From Meiothermus sp. (GTDB taxonomy: Bacteria > Deinococcota > Deinococci > Deinococcales > Thermaceae), in assembly GCF_025056915.1 (NCBI RefSeq), contig NZ_JANWVH010000007.1, forward strand, positions 1 through 59,908: a DNA stretch of 59,908 bases, given 5' to 3'. This document shows positions 1 to 9,799 of this stretch, piece by piece (positions within the stretch are counted from its first letter, which is position 1; every line of letters starts with the position of its first letter). The position numbers and the translations under genes are program-made. The notes beneath the pieces were generated by a model. That model was not told where the DNA came from, did no database searches, and saw only the letters and a program-made list of their open reading frames with translations.

Positions 1-1
1 G

Positions 2-259
<258 letters not shown>

Positions 260-271
260 GGGAGGCCCTGA

Positions 272-586
272 ATGCCAAAGATTCGTATCAAACTTCGGGG
301 CTTTGACCACAAGAGCTTGGACGCCTCGGCGGCCAAGATTGTGGAGACGGCCCGCCGCAGCGGGGCACAGGTGGCGGGCCCGGTGCCCCTGCCTACCCGC
401 ATCCGACGCTTCACGGTGTTGCGGGGCCCCTTCAAACACAAAGACAGCCGGGAGCACTTTGAACTGCGCACCCACAACCGCCTGGTGGACATCACCGACC
501 CCACCCCCAAGACCATCGAGGGGCTTCGCAACCTCGACCTGCCCACCGGCGTTGAGATTGAACTCAAGATGGTAGGAGGCCGCTGA
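272..586 (+). CDS. rpsJ: 30S ribosomal protein S10
   Basis: 104 residues, a normal S10 length. S10 is a 30S head protein and also the transcription antitermination factor NusE. The start [17 protein letters not shown] and the block [10 protein letters not shown] are diagnostic. The ATG follows a GGGAGG Shine-Dalgarno 12 bases after the tuf stop. Its TGA overlaps the rplC ATG (ATGA), so the two are translationally coupled. Confidence 0.98.
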   Translation: MPKIRIKLRGFDHKSLDASAAKIVETARRSGAQVAGPVPLPTRIRRFTVLRGPFKHKDSREHFELRTHNRLVDITDPTPKTIEGLRNLDLPTGVEIELKMVGGR

Positions 587-1230
587 TGAAGGGCATCCTT
601 GGTACCAAAGTCGGAATGACCCAGGTCTGGAAGGGGGACAAGGCCATTCCCGTGACGGTGATTCTGGCCGGCCCCTGCCCCGTGGTGCAGCGTAAAACCA
701 CCGAAAAGGATGGCTACGAGGCGGTGCAGCTGGGCTTTCAGAGCCAGAAGTCCCAGCGGGTCAACAAGCCCCTCAAGGGGCATTTTGCCAAGGCGGGTAT
801 CGAGCCTGTTCGCTACCTGCGGGAGCTAAGGGGCTTCAACCCCGAGGGCAACACCGTGACGGTGAGCATTTTCAACCCCGGCGAGGTGGTGGATGTGACC
901 GGCACCTCCAAAGGCCACGGGTTCACCGGAGTGATGAAGAAGTGGAACTTTGCCGGTGGTTACGACTCCCACGGGGCCCACAAAGTGCACCGGCACGGGG
1001 GGTCCATCGGTAACCGCAAGACCCCGGGCCGGGTCTTCAAGGGCAAGAAGATGGCCGGGCGCTGGGGCAACGAAAAAGTGACCATCCAGGGCCTCGAGGT
1101 CGTGGATGTGCTGGAGGGCGAGAACCTGATTCTGGTCAAAGGCTCGGTGCCGGGGGCCAACGGCAGCCTGGTGGTGGTGCGGCAGACCAGCAAAGTGCCC
1201 GCCCTCAAGGCCCAAAAGGGAGGTAAGTGA
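586..1230 (+). CDS. rplC: 50S ribosomal protein L3
   Basis: 214 residues, against about 206 in Thermus (remembered). L3 is an early-assembly 50S protein whose loop reaches the peptidyl transferase centre. It starts [15 protein letters not shown] and contains the loop motif [20 protein letters not shown]. The start overlaps the rpsJ stop and the TGA overlaps the rplD ATG, showing tight coupling. Confidence 0.98.
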   Translation: MKGILGTKVGMTQVWKGDKAIPVTVILAGPCPVVQRKTTEKDGYEAVQLGFQSQKSQRVNKPLKGHFAKAGIEPVRYLRELRGFNPEGNTVTVSIFNPGEVVDVTGTSKGHGFTGVMKKWNFAGGYDSHGAHKVHRHGGSIGNRKTPGRVFKGKKMAGRWGNEKVTIQGLEVVDVLEGENLILVKGSVPGANGSLVVVRQTSKVPALKAQKGGK

Positions 1231-1850
1231 TGTACAGCCTTCCGGTGCTCGGAAGCAACAAGACCGTGGAAGCGGTGCTTCCTGACAAAGTGAACGGCCA
1301 CGTGCTCTACGAGGTCGTGCGCTGGCAGCTGGCCTCGCGCCGACGGGGCACGGCCGCAACCAAGACCCGTGGCATGGTGAACTTCACCACCAAGAAGATG
1401 TACGGCCAGAAGCACACCGGGCGGGCCCGCCACGGCGACTACGGAGCGCCCATTTTCGTTGGGGGCGGCACGGTTTTTGGCCCGCAGCCCCGCGACTACA
1501 GCTACACCCTGCCCAAAAAGGTACGCAAACTGGGCCTGGGCATGGCCCTGGCCGATCGGGCCCGGGAAGGCAAGCTCTTCCTGGTCGAGAACTTCCAGGG
1601 CGTGAACGGCAAAACCAAGGAGTTTGTGGCCTGGCTCAAAGCCCACAACCTCGAGGGCCTCTCCATCCTGCTGGTCACCAGCGACGAGAAGGTCGCCCGC
1701 GCGGCCCGCAACCTGCCCAAGGTGCGGGTGCTGGCCCCCGAAGGGCTCAACGTCTACGACATCATGCGCCAGGAGGCCCTGGTGATGGAGGCCGCCGCTT
1801 GGGAGGGTGTGCAGGCCCGGGTCAACCAGGGCGAGGGGGGTGAGGCCTGA
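1230..1850 (+). CDS. rplD: 50S ribosomal protein L4
   Basis: 206 residues. L4 lines the nascent-chain exit tunnel and in enterobacteria represses its own operon. The tunnel-loop signature GTAATKTRG and the following GQKHTGRARHGDYGAPIFVGG identify it. I chose the ATG at 1230, overlapping the rplC TGA, rather than the in-frame GTG three bases earlier. The stop overlaps the ATG of rplW. Confidence 0.97.
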   Translation: MYSLPVLGSNKTVEAVLPDKVNGHVLYEVVRWQLASRRRGTAATKTRGMVNFTTKKMYGQKHTGRARHGDYGAPIFVGGGTVFGPQPRDYSYTLPKKVRKLGLGMALADRAREGKLFLVENFQGVNGKTKEFVAWLKAHNLEGLSILLVTSDEKVARAARNLPKVRVLAPEGLNVYDIMRQEALVMEAAAWEGVQARVNQGEGGEA

Positions 1851-2140
1851 TGAAAACGCCCCACGACGTGCTCATTCAACCCGTGCTGTCGGAAAAAGCC
1901 TATGGCCGTTTCGCCGAAGGGGTGTATACCTTCTGGGTTCATCCCAAGGCCAACAAGACCGAGATTGCCAATGCTGTGGAAGCGGCTTTCAAGGTTAAGG
2001 TGGTGCGGGTCAACACCCAGAATGTGCTGGGTAAAGACAAGCGCCTTGGCCGCTTCATGGGCAAGCGCCCCGATCGCAAAAAGGCCATTGTCACGGTGGC
2101 CCCTGGCCAGAAGATCGAAGCCCTGGAGGGACTGATCTAG
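1850..2140 (+). CDS. rplW: 50S ribosomal protein L23
   Basis: 96 residues, the same as the Thermus protein. L23 sits at the tunnel exit and is the docking site for trigger factor and SRP. Recognised by [18 protein letters not shown] and the block [17 protein letters not shown]. It is the last gene of the tightly coupled rpsJ-rplC-rplD-rplW block; a 211-base structured spacer follows before rplB. Confidence 0.96.
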   Translation: MKTPHDVLIQPVLSEKAYGRFAEGVYTFWVHPKANKTEIANAVEAAFKVKVVRVNTQNVLGKDKRLGRFMGKRPDRKKAIVTVAPGQKIEALEGLI

Positions 2141-2148
2141 GCGATGCA

Positions 2149-2170
2149 CCCCAAACTGTGGGGAGTTTTT
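2149..2170 (+). terminator. Small intrinsic terminator or attenuator after rplW
   Basis: A 5-bp stem CCCCA/TGGGG with a 5-base loop is followed by AG and TTTTT, nine bases after the rplW stop. The stem is short, so only partial termination is likely, splitting the S10 cluster ahead of rplB. Confidence 0.4.
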
Positions 2171-2351
2171 AGCGGGAGGTGGGGGAGATGGTCTTCAATA
2201 AAGCAAACCAACGGCTTTTTCGCAGCCAATTGCCCACCTCCAGACCGCCTCGAGACCGAGTGGTGCGCCAGAACGCACCAATGAAGGGGCACAAAATCCA
2301 CTTGGCATCAGGACGACTCGGTTAGTCCGTATCAGGTGAGAGGAAAAGAAA
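2171..2351 (+). promoter_or_regulatory. Structured leader upstream of rplB
   Basis: A non-coding spacer able to fold extensively. GGAGGTGGG at 2175-2183 pairs perfectly with CCCACCTCC at 2233-2241, enclosing a small GGCT/AGCC hairpin with a T run. A 7-bp hairpin TGGTGCG/CGCACCA lies at 2261-2280. A purine-rich ribosome site (GAGAGGAAAAGAAA) precedes the rplB ATG. Regulation, for example by a ribosomal protein, is inferred only from structure and position. Confidence 0.4.
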
Positions 2352-3179
2352 ATGGCAGTAAAGAAGTTCAGACCCTACACCCCATCGCGCCGCTTCATGA
2401 CGGTGGCCGACTTCTCCGACCTGACCAAGAAGCGTCCGGAGAAGAGCCTGACCGCCCCCTTGAAAAAAACCGGGGGGCGCAACAACCAAGGCCGCACCAC
2501 CAGCCGCTTCATCTCCGGGGGCCACAAGCAGCTCTACCGCATCATTGACTTCCGCCGCCGCGACAAGGCCGGTATTCCGGCGCGGGTGGCGGCCCTCGAG
2601 TACGACCCCAACCGCACCGCCCGGATTGCTCTGCTGTTTTACCGGGATGGCGAGAAGCGCTACATTCTGGCCCCCGATAGCCTCCAGGTGGGCAGCACCG
2701 TAGTTAGCGGCCCCGAAGCGGCCATTGCGGTGGGCAACGCCCTTCCGCTGCGCTTTATCCCGGTGGGTACGGTGATTCATGCAGTGGAGCTCGAGCCCGG
2801 CAAAGGCGCCAAGATGGCCCGCAGCGCCGGTACCAGCGTGCAGGTACAGGGCCGCGAAGGCGACTATGTGATCCTGCGGCTGCCCTCGGGGGAGCTGCGC
2901 AAGGTGCATGGCGAGTGCTACGCCACGGTGGGGGTGGTTTCCAACGCCGATCACAAGAACATCGTGCTGGGCAAAGCCGGTCGCAAGCGGCACCTGGGGC
3001 GCAAAGGCCACGTGCGCGGTACGGTGATGAACCCGGTAGACCACCCGCACGGGGGTGGTGAAGGGCGTGCGCCCCGCGGTCGTCCTCCGGTTTCGCCCTG
3101 GGGCCAGCAGGCCAAAGGTCTCAAAACCCGCAAGAAGAAGAAGCCCTCGAGCGCGCTTATCGTGTCTCGTCGCAAATAG
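2352..3179 (+). CDS. rplB: 50S ribosomal protein L2
   Basis: 275 residues, as expected. L2 is needed for subunit association and peptidyl transfer. The near-universal C-terminal signature [18 protein letters not shown], including the functionally critical histidine of DHPHGGGEG, is intact, and the basic tail [12 protein letters not shown] matches Thermus. It starts the second block of the S10 genes after a structured leader and is followed by rpsS after nine bases. Confidence 0.98.
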   Translation: MAVKKFRPYTPSRRFMTVADFSDLTKKRPEKSLTAPLKKTGGRNNQGRTTSRFISGGHKQLYRIIDFRRRDKAGIPARVAALEYDPNRTARIALLFYRDGEKRYILAPDSLQVGSTVVSGPEAAIAVGNALPLRFIPVGTVIHAVELEPGKGAKMARSAGTSVQVQGREGDYVILRLPSGELRKVHGECYATVGVVSNADHKNIVLGKAGRKRHLGRKGHVRGTVMNPVDHPHGGGEGRAPRGRPPVSPWGQQAKGLKTRKKKKPSSALIVSRRK

Positions 3180-3188
3180 AGGTGCACT

Positions 3189-3467
3189 ATGCCACGCAGC
3201 TTGAAAAAAGGAATTTTCGTGGAAGGCCACCTGCTGGAAAAAGTCGAGGCGATGAACGCCAAAGGCGAAAAGCGGGTGATCAAAACCTGGAGCCGCCGGA
3301 GCACCATCGTGCCGGAAATGATCGGCCACACCCTGGCGGTTTACAACGGCAAGCAGCACGTACCGGTCTACATCACCGAACAGATGGTCGGGCATAAGCT
3401 CGGCGAGTTCTCGCCCACCCGCACCTACCGGGGCCACAGCAAAGAGGCCAAGACCGCCAAGAAGTAA
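3189..3467 (+). CDS. rpsS: 30S ribosomal protein S19
   Basis: 92 residues. S19 binds the 30S head together with S13. It starts [19 protein letters not shown] and carries the blocks [30 protein letters not shown] and [15 protein letters not shown] (given in parts), all classical. A purine-rich RBS (AGAGGTGC) precedes the ATG. Confidence 0.97.
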   Translation: MPRSLKKGIFVEGHLLEKVEAMNAKGEKRVIKTWSRRSTIVPEMIGHTLAVYNGKQHVPVYITEQMVGHKLGEFSPTRTYRGHSKEAKTAKK

Positions 3468-3478
3468 GGGGGCCAATC

Positions 3479-3976
3479 ATGGAAGCCAGAAAGCGTCTTA
3501 AAAAAGGCGAGCGCAGCGATATCCGCAAAGACCTGCGCGATGTACACTACCCCGGTTCGGCGGGCTTGCAGCGCTATGCCCGGATGTCCCTGCGCCAGCG
3601 GAGCGAGGCTTTGCAGGGCGAAAAACCCCACACTTATGCGCAGGCCACCGCCCGCTACGTTCGTATGTCGCCCCAGAAGGTGCGCCTGGTGGTGGACCTG
3701 ATCCGCGGCAAAAAGCTGGAAGAGGCCCGCGCCATCCTCAAGTACACCCCGCACCGCGCGTCGGAGATTGTGGCCAAGGTGCTCGAGTCGGCTGCCGCCA
3801 ACGGCATGAACGACGACCGCAAGAACATGATCGAAGACCAGATCTTCGTCAAGGCGGCCTACGTGGACGAGGGGCCGGCCATCAAGCGGATGCTGCCCCG
3901 GGCTCGAGGGAGCGCCAACATGATCAAAAAGCGTACCAGCCACATCACCATCATCGTGGGGGAGAAAAATGGGTAA
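3479..3976 (+). CDS. rplV: 50S ribosomal protein L22 with N-terminal extension
   Basis: 165 residues against about 113 in Thermus (remembered). The L22 core begins near residue 57 ([20 protein letters not shown]) and ends with [16 protein letters not shown]; the beta-hairpin that lines the exit tunnel is present. About 50 mostly basic residues ([14 protein letters not shown]...) precede the core. The start is supported by the AAGGGGG site ten bases upstream. Deinococcus L22 also has a shorter basic extension, so this is probably genuine. It overlaps rpsC by eight bases. Confidence 0.95.
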   Translation: MEARKRLKKGERSDIRKDLRDVHYPGSAGLQRYARMSLRQRSEALQGEKPHTYAQATARYVRMSPQKVRLVVDLIRGKKLEEARAILKYTPHRASEIVAKVLESAAANGMNDDRKNMIEDQIFVKAAYVDEGPAIKRMLPRARGSANMIKKRTSHITIIVGEKNG

Positions 3977-4730
3977 CAAGATCAATCCCGTCGGCCTGCG
4001 CCTGGGCATTACCCGCGAGTTTGAGTCGCGCTGGTATGCGGGTAAAAAGTCTTATGCCAAAATCCTGCAAGACGACCGCCTGATTCGCCAGACCATCGAG
4101 AAAGAGCTCCGTCCGGCGGGCCTGGCCCGCATTGACATCGAACGCGCCGCCGACAACATTGCCGTTACCGTTTATGCGGCCAAGCCCGGCGTGGTGATTG
4201 GCCGGGGGGGCGAAACCATCAAGCGCCTGCGCGAGACCTTGCAGAGCAAGTTCCCCGGCAAGGCGGTTGCCCTGAACGTACAGGAAGTGGGCAACCCCAA
4301 CCTGTCCGCGCCCCTGGTCGCCCAGCGCGTGGCCGAACAGATCGAACGCCGCTTCGCGGTGCGCCGGAGCATCAAGCAGGCGGTGCAGCGGGTTCGTGAA
4401 TCCGGGGCGCAGGGCGCCAAAATTGTGGTCTCGGGGCGCATTGGCGGGGCTGAACAGGCCCGTGTGGAGTGGGCAGCTGAGGGCCGCGTGCCCCTGCACA
4501 CCCTGCGGGCCAACATCGACTACGGCACCGCCCGGGCCGAGACCACCTACGGTTCGCTGGGGGTCAAGGCCTATGTCTTTATGGGTGAAGTGATTGGCGG
4601 CAAGAAGATTGTGCCGGGCGCAGCGCCTACGGCCCGCCCCGCAGCGCCAAAGCGCGAACGCGAAGACAGCAAGCCCCGGCGCCGCTCGGCGGTACGCAAG
4701 GCCACCGCCGGGGCTAAGGAAGGTGAATAG
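3969..4730 (+). CDS. rpsC: 30S ribosomal protein S3
   Basis: 253 residues, slightly longer than Thermus S3. It starts [22 protein letters not shown]; the KH domain GxxG loop appears as [13 protein letters not shown] near residue 75. S3 forms part of the mRNA entry channel. The C-terminal tail, from about residue 215, is Ala/Pro/Arg/Lys-rich and low complexity. Its start lies inside the end of rplV and rplP follows after three bases. Confidence 0.97.
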   Translation: MGNKINPVGLRLGITREFESRWYAGKKSYAKILQDDRLIRQTIEKELRPAGLARIDIERAADNIAVTVYAAKPGVVIGRGGETIKRLRETLQSKFPGKAVALNVQEVGNPNLSAPLVAQRVAEQIERRFAVRRSIKQAVQRVRESGAQGAKIVVSGRIGGAEQARVEWAAEGRVPLHTLRANIDYGTARAETTYGSLGVKAYVFMGEVIGGKKIVPGAAPTARPAAPKREREDSKPRRRSAVRKATAGAKEGE

Positions 4731-4733
4731 AGC

Positions 4734-5159
4734 ATGTTGATGCCCAAACGCATGAAGTACCGCAAAGCCCACCGGGGCCGGATGCGGGGTACGGCCAAGG
4801 GAGGCGACTACGTGGCTTTCGGCGAGTGGGGCCTGGTCGCCATGGAGCCTTCCTGGGTGACCAGCCAGCAGATCGAGGCGGCCCGTGTGGCCATGGTGCG
4901 CCACTTCCGCCGCGGCGGCAAAATTTTCATTCGAATCTTCCCCGACAAGCCCTTTACCAAGAAGCCCCTGGAAGTGCGCATGGGTAAGGGCAAGGGCAAT
5001 GTGGAGGGGTATGTGGCGGTGGTCAAGCCGGGCCGTGTGATGTTTGAGGTTTCCGGCGTAACCGAAGAGCAGGCCCGGGAAGCCCTCCGTCTGGCCGGGC
5101 ACAAGCTGCCCATTCAAACCAAGGTGGTGAGACGCGATGCCTACGACGAAGCCCAGTGA
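4734..5159 (+). CDS. rplP: 50S ribosomal protein L16
   Basis: 141 residues, the same length as in Thermus. It starts [19 protein letters not shown] and contains [18 protein letters not shown] and [19 protein letters not shown]16 organises the A-site tRNA-binding region of the 50S. The MLMP start matches the family. Its last 23 bases overlap the start of rpmC in another frame. Confidence 0.97.
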   Translation: MLMPKRMKYRKAHRGRMRGTAKGGDYVAFGEWGLVAMEPSWVTSQQIEAARVAMVRHFRRGGKIFIRIFPDKPFTKKPLEVRMGKGKGNVEGYVAVVKPGRVMFEVSGVTEEQAREALRLAGHKLPIQTKVVRRDAYDEAQ

Positions 5160-5400
5160 GCTGCGCAAGCTGCCGGTGCAGGAGCTGCAAAAGCGAATTC
5201 AGGACACCAAGAAAGAACTGATGGAACTGCGCTTCCAGTCCAGCATCGGACAGCTCGATAAGAACCATCGAGTCACCCAAGCCAAGCGCGAGATTGCGCG
5301 CATGCTGACCGTGCTGGGGGAAAAGGCCCGGGGGGCCGATGGGGAAAGCCAGCCCTCATCCAAGCCTGCCTCTAAAAAGCCCCGCGCCAGGAAGGCCTGA
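5137..5400 (+). CDS. rpmC: 50S ribosomal protein L29
   Basis: 87 residues, longer than the usual 65-72. The core [15 protein letters not shown]...[17 protein letters not shown] is the L29 helical hairpin near the tunnel exit. A Lys/Ala/Ser-rich tail of about 20 residues ([22 protein letters not shown], in part) is extra. The start overlaps rplP by 23 bases, implying coupling. Confidence 0.93.
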   Translation: MPTTKPSELRKLPVQELQKRIQDTKKELMELRFQSSIGQLDKNHRVTQAKREIARMLTVLGEKARGADGESQPSSKPASKKPRARKA

Positions 5401-5414
5401 GAAAGGAGTTTGCA

Positions 5415-5708
5415 ATGCCCAAGAAAGTTCTGACCGGCGTGGTGGTGAGCGATAAGGCGCAGAAGACCGTCACGGTTCTGGTAGAGCGCCAGATGCAACA
5501 CCCGCTGTATGGCAAGGTCATCAAGCAATCCAAAAAGTACCTTGCCCACGACGAGAACGACCAGTACAAACTCGGCGACATCGTCGAGATCAGAGAAGCT
5601 ACCCCGATATCCAAAAACAAGAAGTTCGTGGTGGTGGGGCGCCTCGAGGAAGGCCGCATGGATCTGGTCGAGCGCTACCAACTGCGCAAGGAGCGTGGTA
5701 ACGCGTGA
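5415..5708 (+). CDS. rpsQ: 30S ribosomal protein S17
   Basis: 97 residues. S17 is a primary 16S-binding OB-fold protein. Key blocks are [20 protein letters not shown] and [17 protein letters not shown] with [20 protein letters not shown] site precedes the ATG. The TGA overlaps the GTG start of rplN. Confidence 0.96.
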   Translation: MPKKVLTGVVVSDKAQKTVTVLVERQMQHPLYGKVIKQSKKYLAHDENDQYKLGDIVEIREATPISKNKKFVVVGRLEEGRMDLVERYQLRKERGNA

Positions 5709-6073
5709 TTCAGCAAGAAACTGTGCTGGAAGTTGCCGACAACACCGGTGCCCGTAAAATTGCCTGCATCCGGGTGATGGGGGGCCACTACCGCAAGTAC
5801 GCCAGCGTGGGCGATATCATTGTGGCCTCGGTCAAGGAGGCCATTCCCCGGGGCATGGTGAAAGAGGGCGATGTGGTCAAGGCGGTGGTGGTGCGAACCG
5901 CCAAGGAAATTCGCCGTCAGGATGGTTCTTCCATCCGTTTCGACACCAATGCGGCGGTCATCATCAACCCGCAGAACGAGCCGAGGGGCACCCGTGTGTT
6001 TGGCCCGGTGGCCCGCGAACTGCGCGAGCGAGGCTTCATGAAAATTGTTTCGCTGGCGCCTGAAGTGCTTTGA
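5705..6073 (+). CDS. rplN: 50S ribosomal protein L14
   Basis: 122 residues, exactly the usual length. Starts at GTG overlapping the rpsQ stop ([19 protein letters not shown]). The blocks [26 protein letters not shown] and [19 protein letters not shown] are typical. L14 forms an intersubunit bridge and binds the silencing factor RsfS. A 207-base spacer separates it from rplX. Confidence 0.97.
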   Translation: MIQQETVLEVADNTGARKIACIRVMGGHYRKYASVGDIIVASVKEAIPRGMVKEGDVVKAVVVRTAKEIRRQDGSSIRFDTNAAVIINPQNEPRGTRVFGPVARELRERGFMKIVSLAPEVL

Positions 6074-6280
6074 GGAGGGTGTGCGGGTTCTTGCCGTAGG
6101 CAAGTGGTCCGATGCACAGGGGGCTTTAGGGTCTTCTGTCCCGCACCCGGCTTGTTGGGGAGAGGTCGGCTTCCGAGCAAGCCCTAGCCAGAGATGCTTT
6201 TTGGGCCGGTTTCTGCTACACTCTTCTTTTGGTGTCTTGGGTCTGGCAGGACTGGCGCTGGAAGCAAAATCGGAGGAAAA
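6074..6280 (+). other. Spacer between rplN and rplX
   Basis: 207 bases without a supported gene. A TACACT at 6217-6222 could be a -10 box, but no good -35 accompanies it. A strong CGGAGGAAAA ribosome-binding site ends the spacer. It could hold an internal promoter for the spc genes; nothing stronger is visible. Confidence 0.3.
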
Positions 6281-6610
6281 ATGAAGGTACATGTCAAAAA
6301 GGGCGACACCGTGAAAGTGCTTTCCGGCAAGGAAGGGCTGCGCGGCGCCACCGGTAAAATCAAAGCGGTCATGCCCAAAGAGGGGCTGGTGGTGGTGGAG
6401 GGGCTCAACCTGATCAAGAAGGCCGTGCGCCCCAACCCCCGCAACCCCCAGGGAGGGTTCATCGAAACCGAGGCACCCATTCACGCCTCCAAGGTGATGC
6501 CCATCTGCCCGAGCTGCGAGAAGCCTACCCGCATCCGCAAAAAGCTACTGCCCGATGGAACCAAGGTGCGGGCCTGCGCCAAGTGTGGTGGGGTGCTGGA
6601 CACCAAGTAA
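6281..6610 (+). CDS. rplX: 50S ribosomal protein L24 with zinc ribbon
   Basis: 109 residues. The KOW domain ([20 protein letters not shown]) is followed by a C-terminal extension with two CxxC pairs (CPSC near residue 77, CAKC near residue 101), as in Thermus L24, so a bound zinc is expected. L24 initiates 50S assembly. The ATG at 6281 is set by the CGGAGGAAAA site and the MKVHVKKGD start. Confidence 0.96.
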   Translation: MKVHVKKGDTVKVLSGKEGLRGATGKIKAVMPKEGLVVVEGLNLIKKAVRPNPRNPQGGFIETEAPIHASKVMPICPSCEKPTRIRKKLLPDGTKVRACAKCGGVLDTK

Positions 6611-6621
6611 GGGGGTTGTGA

Positions 6622-7170
6622 ATGCCACTGGAAGTTGCCCTGAAGAAACGTTACCTCGAGGAGATTCGACCCGAGTTGATGAAGCGGTTTGGCTACGAGA
6701 ACATCATGGCGGTGCCCCGCCTGGTGAAAATTGTGGTCAACCAGGGCCTTGGCGAAGCCAAGGAGGATAGCCGCATTCTGGAAAAAGCCGGCAAGGAGCT
6801 GGCGGTGATCACCGGGCAGCAGCCGGCCATCACCCGTGCGAAGAAGTCCATCTCCAACTTCAAGCTCCGCCAGGGGATGCCCATCGGTTTGCGGGTTACG
6901 CTGCGCGGGGATCGGATGTGGATTTTTGCCGAGAAGCTGATTCATATTGCCCTGCCGCGCATCCGCGATTTTCGCGGGGTCAATCCTGGGGCCTTTGATG
7001 GCCGCGGTAACTACAACCTGGGCCTGCGTGAGCAAGCCATCTTCCCCGAGATTACCTTCGATATGGTGGACGCGGTGCGGGGGATGGACATTGCGGTGGT
7101 CACCACGGCCAAGACCGATGAAGAAGCTCGAGCCCTGCTGGAACTCCTGGGCTTCCCCTTCAGGAAGTAA
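6622..7170 (+). CDS. rplE: 50S ribosomal protein L5
   Basis: 182 residues, identical in length to Thermus L5. L5 binds 5S rRNA and contacts P-site tRNA and S13. Blocks: [58 protein letters not shown] and [20 protein letters not shown]. It lies 11 bases after rplX with a GGGGG site. Confidence 0.97.
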   Translation: MPLEVALKKRYLEEIRPELMKRFGYENIMAVPRLVKIVVNQGLGEAKEDSRILEKAGKELAVITGQQPAITRAKKSISNFKLRQGMPIGLRVTLRGDRMWIFAEKLIHIALPRIRDFRGVNPGAFDGRGNYNLGLREQAIFPEITFDMVDAVRGMDIAVVTTAKTDEEARALLELLGFPFRK

Positions 7171-7200
7171 GTTTGACTCATTCAGAAAGGAGGTGAAACG

Positions 7201-7470
7201 ATGGCCAAGAAATCACAGGTCGAGAAGATGAAGCGCAAACTCAAAACCATCGCCAAGTATGCGGCCAAGCGGGCGGCCCTCAAGGCGGCGGGCGATTACG
7301 CGGCCCTGGCCGAGCTGCCCCGCGACGCCAGCCCAACCCGCCACAAGAACCGTTGCGCGGTAACGGGCCGTTCCAAGGCTTTCTTGCGTTACTTCGGCAT
7401 CTCGCGTCTTCAGTTCCGCGAAATGGCTCACAAGGGTCAGTTGCCGGGGGTCAAGAAAGCCAGTTGGTAA
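7201..7470 (+). CDS. rpsN: 30S ribosomal protein S14, zinc-independent (C-minus) form
   Basis: 89 residues. Thermus and Deinococcus S14 are, as I remember, 61-residue zinc-ribbon forms with four cysteines. This is the long form: [20 protein letters not shown]..., a single cysteine in [17 protein letters not shown], and the shared tail [14 protein letters not shown]. It occupies the normal place between rplE and rpsH behind an AGAAAGGAGGTGAAA site, so the zinc form has been replaced in situ or lost its ligands. Confidence 0.95.
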   Translation: MAKKSQVEKMKRKLKTIAKYAAKRAALKAAGDYAALAELPRDASPTRHKNRCAVTGRSKAFLRYFGISRLQFREMAHKGQLPGVKKASW

Positions 7471-7634
7471 AGATGGCTTTGTAGGTCGGTGAGTTTTCGC
7501 CGATACCGCAAGGCCGATTCTGCGGGTGCCCTCTGTGGGGGTTCTGAACTGGCAGGTTGGCTATTTTGGCCAAGACCGGGTTCCGCAAACCTCCAGGCCC
7601 AACAGAGCCGCCCAGGAAGTAAGGAGATTTTGCA
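7471..7634 (+). other. Spacer between rpsN and rpsH
   Basis: 164 bases. Only an 18-codon TTG-initiated reading frame (7566-7622, MAKTGFRKPPGPTEPPRK) without its own Shine-Dalgarno is visible; I do not call it a gene. AAGGAG directly serves rpsH. Confidence 0.3.
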
Positions 7635-8030
7635 ATGCTCAGTGATCCGATTGCCGATATGCTGACCCGGATTCGCAACGGAGTCCAGGTCTACAAGGAG
7701 AGCGTGGATGTGCCTGCTTCTAAGTTCAAGCAGCAGATTGCCAGCATCCTTGTCAAGGAAGGTTTTCTCAAGGGAATGGAGCAGGTTGAGGTGGATGGCA
7801 AGCCCTACCTTCGCCTGACCCTCAAATACGGCCCCCGCCGCGAACGGGTCATCCAGCACATCCAGCGGGTGAGCCGTCCGGGTCGTCGAGTGTACGTGAC
7901 AGCCGAGAACCTACCCCGCGTGCGCCGCGGCCTGGGGCTGGCCATCGTCTCGACCTCCAAGGGGCTGTTGCCGGACCGCGAAGCCCGCAAGCTGGGGGTG
8001 GGTGGCGAAGTGATTTGCGAGGTGTGGTAG
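7635..8030 (+). CDS. rpsH: 30S ribosomal protein S8
   Basis: 131 residues. S8 binds the central domain of 16S rRNA and in E. coli represses spc translation. Recognised by [15 protein letters not shown] at the N-terminus, [31 protein letters not shown] in the middle and GGEVICEVW at the C-terminus. The region downstream (8036-8102) folds strongly; see that entry. Confidence 0.97.
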   Translation: MLSDPIADMLTRIRNGVQVYKESVDVPASKFKQQIASILVKEGFLKGMEQVEVDGKPYLRLTLKYGPRRERVIQHIQRVSRPGRRVYVTAENLPRVRRGLGLAIVSTSKGLLPDREARKLGVGGEVICEVW

Positions 8031-8035
8031 CCCCA

Positions 8036-8102
8036 CCCCAATTTGAGCCGCCCCCAAGAGCGGCCTGGGCTGCCCCGGGCAGCCATCGCGCTCAAATCGG
8101 GG
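8036..8102 (+). promoter_or_regulatory. Long stem-loop between rpsH and rplF
   Basis: CCCCAATTTGAGC (8036-8048) pairs with GCTCAAATCGGGG (8090-8102) at 12 of 13 positions. The enclosed segment holds a second hairpin built on GCTGCCC/GGGCAGC. There is no T run, so it is not a standard terminator. It may be an mRNA processing or protein-binding site. Confidence 0.45.
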
Positions 8103-8125
8103 GCCCCAGTAAGGAGAAAGTGAAC

Positions 8126-8665
8126 ATGTCTCGAATTGGAAAACAACCCATCACCTTGCCCAAGGGTGTGACCGTCGAGGTGACCAGCGGGCTGGTCAAG
8201 GTTAAGGGGGCCAAGGGTGAACTGTCTGTGCCGGTGCATGCCGACCTGACCATCAAGAACGAAAACGGCACCATCACAGTGAGCCGTCCCTCCGATAGCC
8301 GCACCCACAAAAGCCTGCATGGCCTGACCCGCACCCTGATTGCCAACGCGGTTCAGGGCGTTTCGACGGGTTATGTAAAGGAAATGATCATCAGCGGTAC
8401 CGGTTACCGTGCGGCCATGCAGGGCAAGAACCTCGAGCTCACCGTGGGGCATAGCCACAAAGACATTGTTACCCCCCCCGCCGGCATCACCTTCGAGGTG
8501 CCCGAACCCACCAAAATCCGCATCGTGGGGATTGACAAGCAACTGGTAGGTCAGGTAGCAGCCAACGTACGGGCGGTGCGTCCACCCGATGCCTACCACG
8601 CCAAGGGCATTCGCTATGCCGACGAGGTGATCAAGACCAAGCCCGGCAAGACTGCGGGCAAGTAG
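8126..8665 (+). CDS. rplF: 50S ribosomal protein L6
   Basis: 179 residues. The start [19 protein letters not shown] and the C-terminal block [20 protein letters not shown] are typical of L6, a two-domain protein near the sarcin-ricin loop. The ATG at 8126 follows an AAGGAGAAAG site; upstream in-frame codons belong to the hairpin spacer and are not used. Confidence 0.96.
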   Translation: MSRIGKQPITLPKGVTVEVTSGLVKVKGAKGELSVPVHADLTIKNENGTITVSRPSDSRTHKSLHGLTRTLIANAVQGVSTGYVKEMIISGTGYRAAMQGKNLELTVGHSHKDIVTPPAGITFEVPEPTKIRIVGIDKQLVGQVAANVRAVRPPDAYHAKGIRYADEVIKTKPGKTAGK

Positions 8666-8715
8666 CCCCACCCATGCATAAGAGGATGGGGGCAGTTTAG
8701 CAGAAAGGAGAGTCT

Positions 8716-9054
8716 GTGGCCCGTTTGTCCACTGAAGACCGCCGCAAGTTTCGGGTGCGCAATGCCGTCAAAGCCTCAGGCCGGCTGCGCCTCAGCGTTC
8801 ACCGCAGCTTGCAGCACATCTACGCACAAATCATTGACGACAGCAAAGGGGAGACCCTGGCTGCTGTCTCGAGCAAGTCCCTCAAGCTTTCGGGCAACAA
8901 AACCGAAGTGGCCCGGAAAGTGGGCGTAGCCATTGCAGAGGCAGCCAAGGCCAAGGGAATTGTCCAGGTGGTCTTTGACCGGGGTGCCTTCAAATACCAC
9001 GGGCGCGTCAAGGCCCTGGCCGATGGTGCACGTGAAGGGGGACTGGAGTTCTGA
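8716..9054 (+). CDS. rplR: 50S ribosomal protein L18
   Basis: 112 residues, the family length. GTG start after an AAAGGAG site. Blocks: [30 protein letters not shown] and [28 protein letters not shown] (in parts). L18 binds 5S rRNA together with L5. The 50-base spacer before it contains a CCCAT/ATGGG hairpin. Confidence 0.96.
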   Translation: MARLSTEDRRKFRVRNAVKASGRLRLSVHRSLQHIYAQIIDDSKGETLAAVSSKSLKLSGNKTEVARKVGVAIAEAAKAKGIVQVVFDRGAFKYHGRVKALADGAREGGLEF

Positions 9055-9134
9055 GCCGAAGGCCAAAAGCCTGAAGCCCAAGGCGCTGATCCTGGCTTTC
9101 AGCTTTCTGCCTTCCGCCTTCAGCGAGGTTACAT
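9055..9134 (+). repeat. Imperfect inverted repeat in the rplR-rpsE spacer
   Basis: The 80-base spacer is an imperfect long palindrome: GCCGAAGGC and CCTGAAGCC on the left face GGCTTTCAG, GCCTTCCGCC and TTCAGC on the right. It resembles low-complexity intergenic filler rather than a gene. Translation of rpsE starts at its right edge behind GCGAGG. Confidence 0.35.
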
Positions 9135-9623
9135 ATGCCTGAAACCGATTTTGAAGAAAAGATGATCTTTGTGCGCCGCACTTCCAAGACCTACCAGGGG
9201 GGGCGTCGCTTCCGCTTCGGTGCCCTGGTGGCCGTGGGAGACCGGCAGGGCCGGGTGGGCCTGGGTCTGGGCAAGGCCAAGGAAGTCCCCATGGCGGTGC
9301 AAAAAGCCAACAACTACGCCAAGCGTGAGATGATCGAGGTGCCCCTGCACAACGGCACTATTCCGCACGAGATCAGCGTGACCTGGGGTTCTTCCACCAT
9401 CCTGCTGCGTCCGGCGGCGCCGGGAACCGGGGTGATTGCGGGCCAGGTGCCCCGCGCCATCCTCGAGCTGGCTGGCATCACCGATATCCTGACCAAGGAG
9501 CTGGGCTCCCGCAACGCGGTGAACATCGCCTATGCCACCATGGAAGCCCTGCGCCAGCTCCAGACCTGGGACGATGTGAAGCGCCTGCGCAAAGCCCCTG
9601 CCAAACCCGAGGAGGTGGCCTGA
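9135..9623 (+). CDS. rpsE: 30S ribosomal protein S5
   Basis: 162 residues, as in Thermus. S5 affects decoding fidelity and lines the mRNA entry. Blocks: [39 protein letters not shown] and [27 protein letters not shown] (in parts). The TGA overlaps the ATG of rpmD. Confidence 0.97.
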   Translation: MPETDFEEKMIFVRRTSKTYQGGRRFRFGALVAVGDRQGRVGLGLGKAKEVPMAVQKANNYAKREMIEVPLHNGTIPHEISVTWGSSTILLRPAAPGTGVIAGQVPRAILELAGITDILTKELGSRNAVNIAYATMEALRQLQTWDDVKRLRKAPAKPEEVA

Positions 9624-9799
9624 TGGCAACCGTCAAGGTTCGGCTGGTCAAGAGCCCCATCGGCTATCCCAAAGACCAGAAAGCCGCCCTCAAGGTGCTG
9701 GGCCTGACTAAGATGAACCGTGTGCGTGAGGTGCAGGACAACCCGGCCATGCGCGGTCAAATCCGCAAGGTGTCCCACCTGGTGGAGGTGCTGGAATGA
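9623..9799 (+). CDS. rpmD: 50S ribosomal protein L30
   Basis: 58 residues. Translation gives [20 protein letters not shown], then [19 protein letters not shown] and a VEVLE end, the L30 signature. ATG overlaps the rpsE stop (TGATG) and the TGA overlaps the rplO start (ATGA), placing it firmly in the coupled rpsE-rpmD-rplO string. Confidence 0.95.
   Translation: MATVKVRLVKSPIGYPKDQKAALKVLGLTKMNRVREVQDNPAMRGQIRKVSHLVEVLE

Noticed and set aside
7566..7622. 18-codon basic reading frame before rpsH (MAKTGFRKPPGPTEPPRK)
   Set aside because: TTG start without Shine-Dalgarno and no match to a small ribosomal protein such as Thx that I remember.
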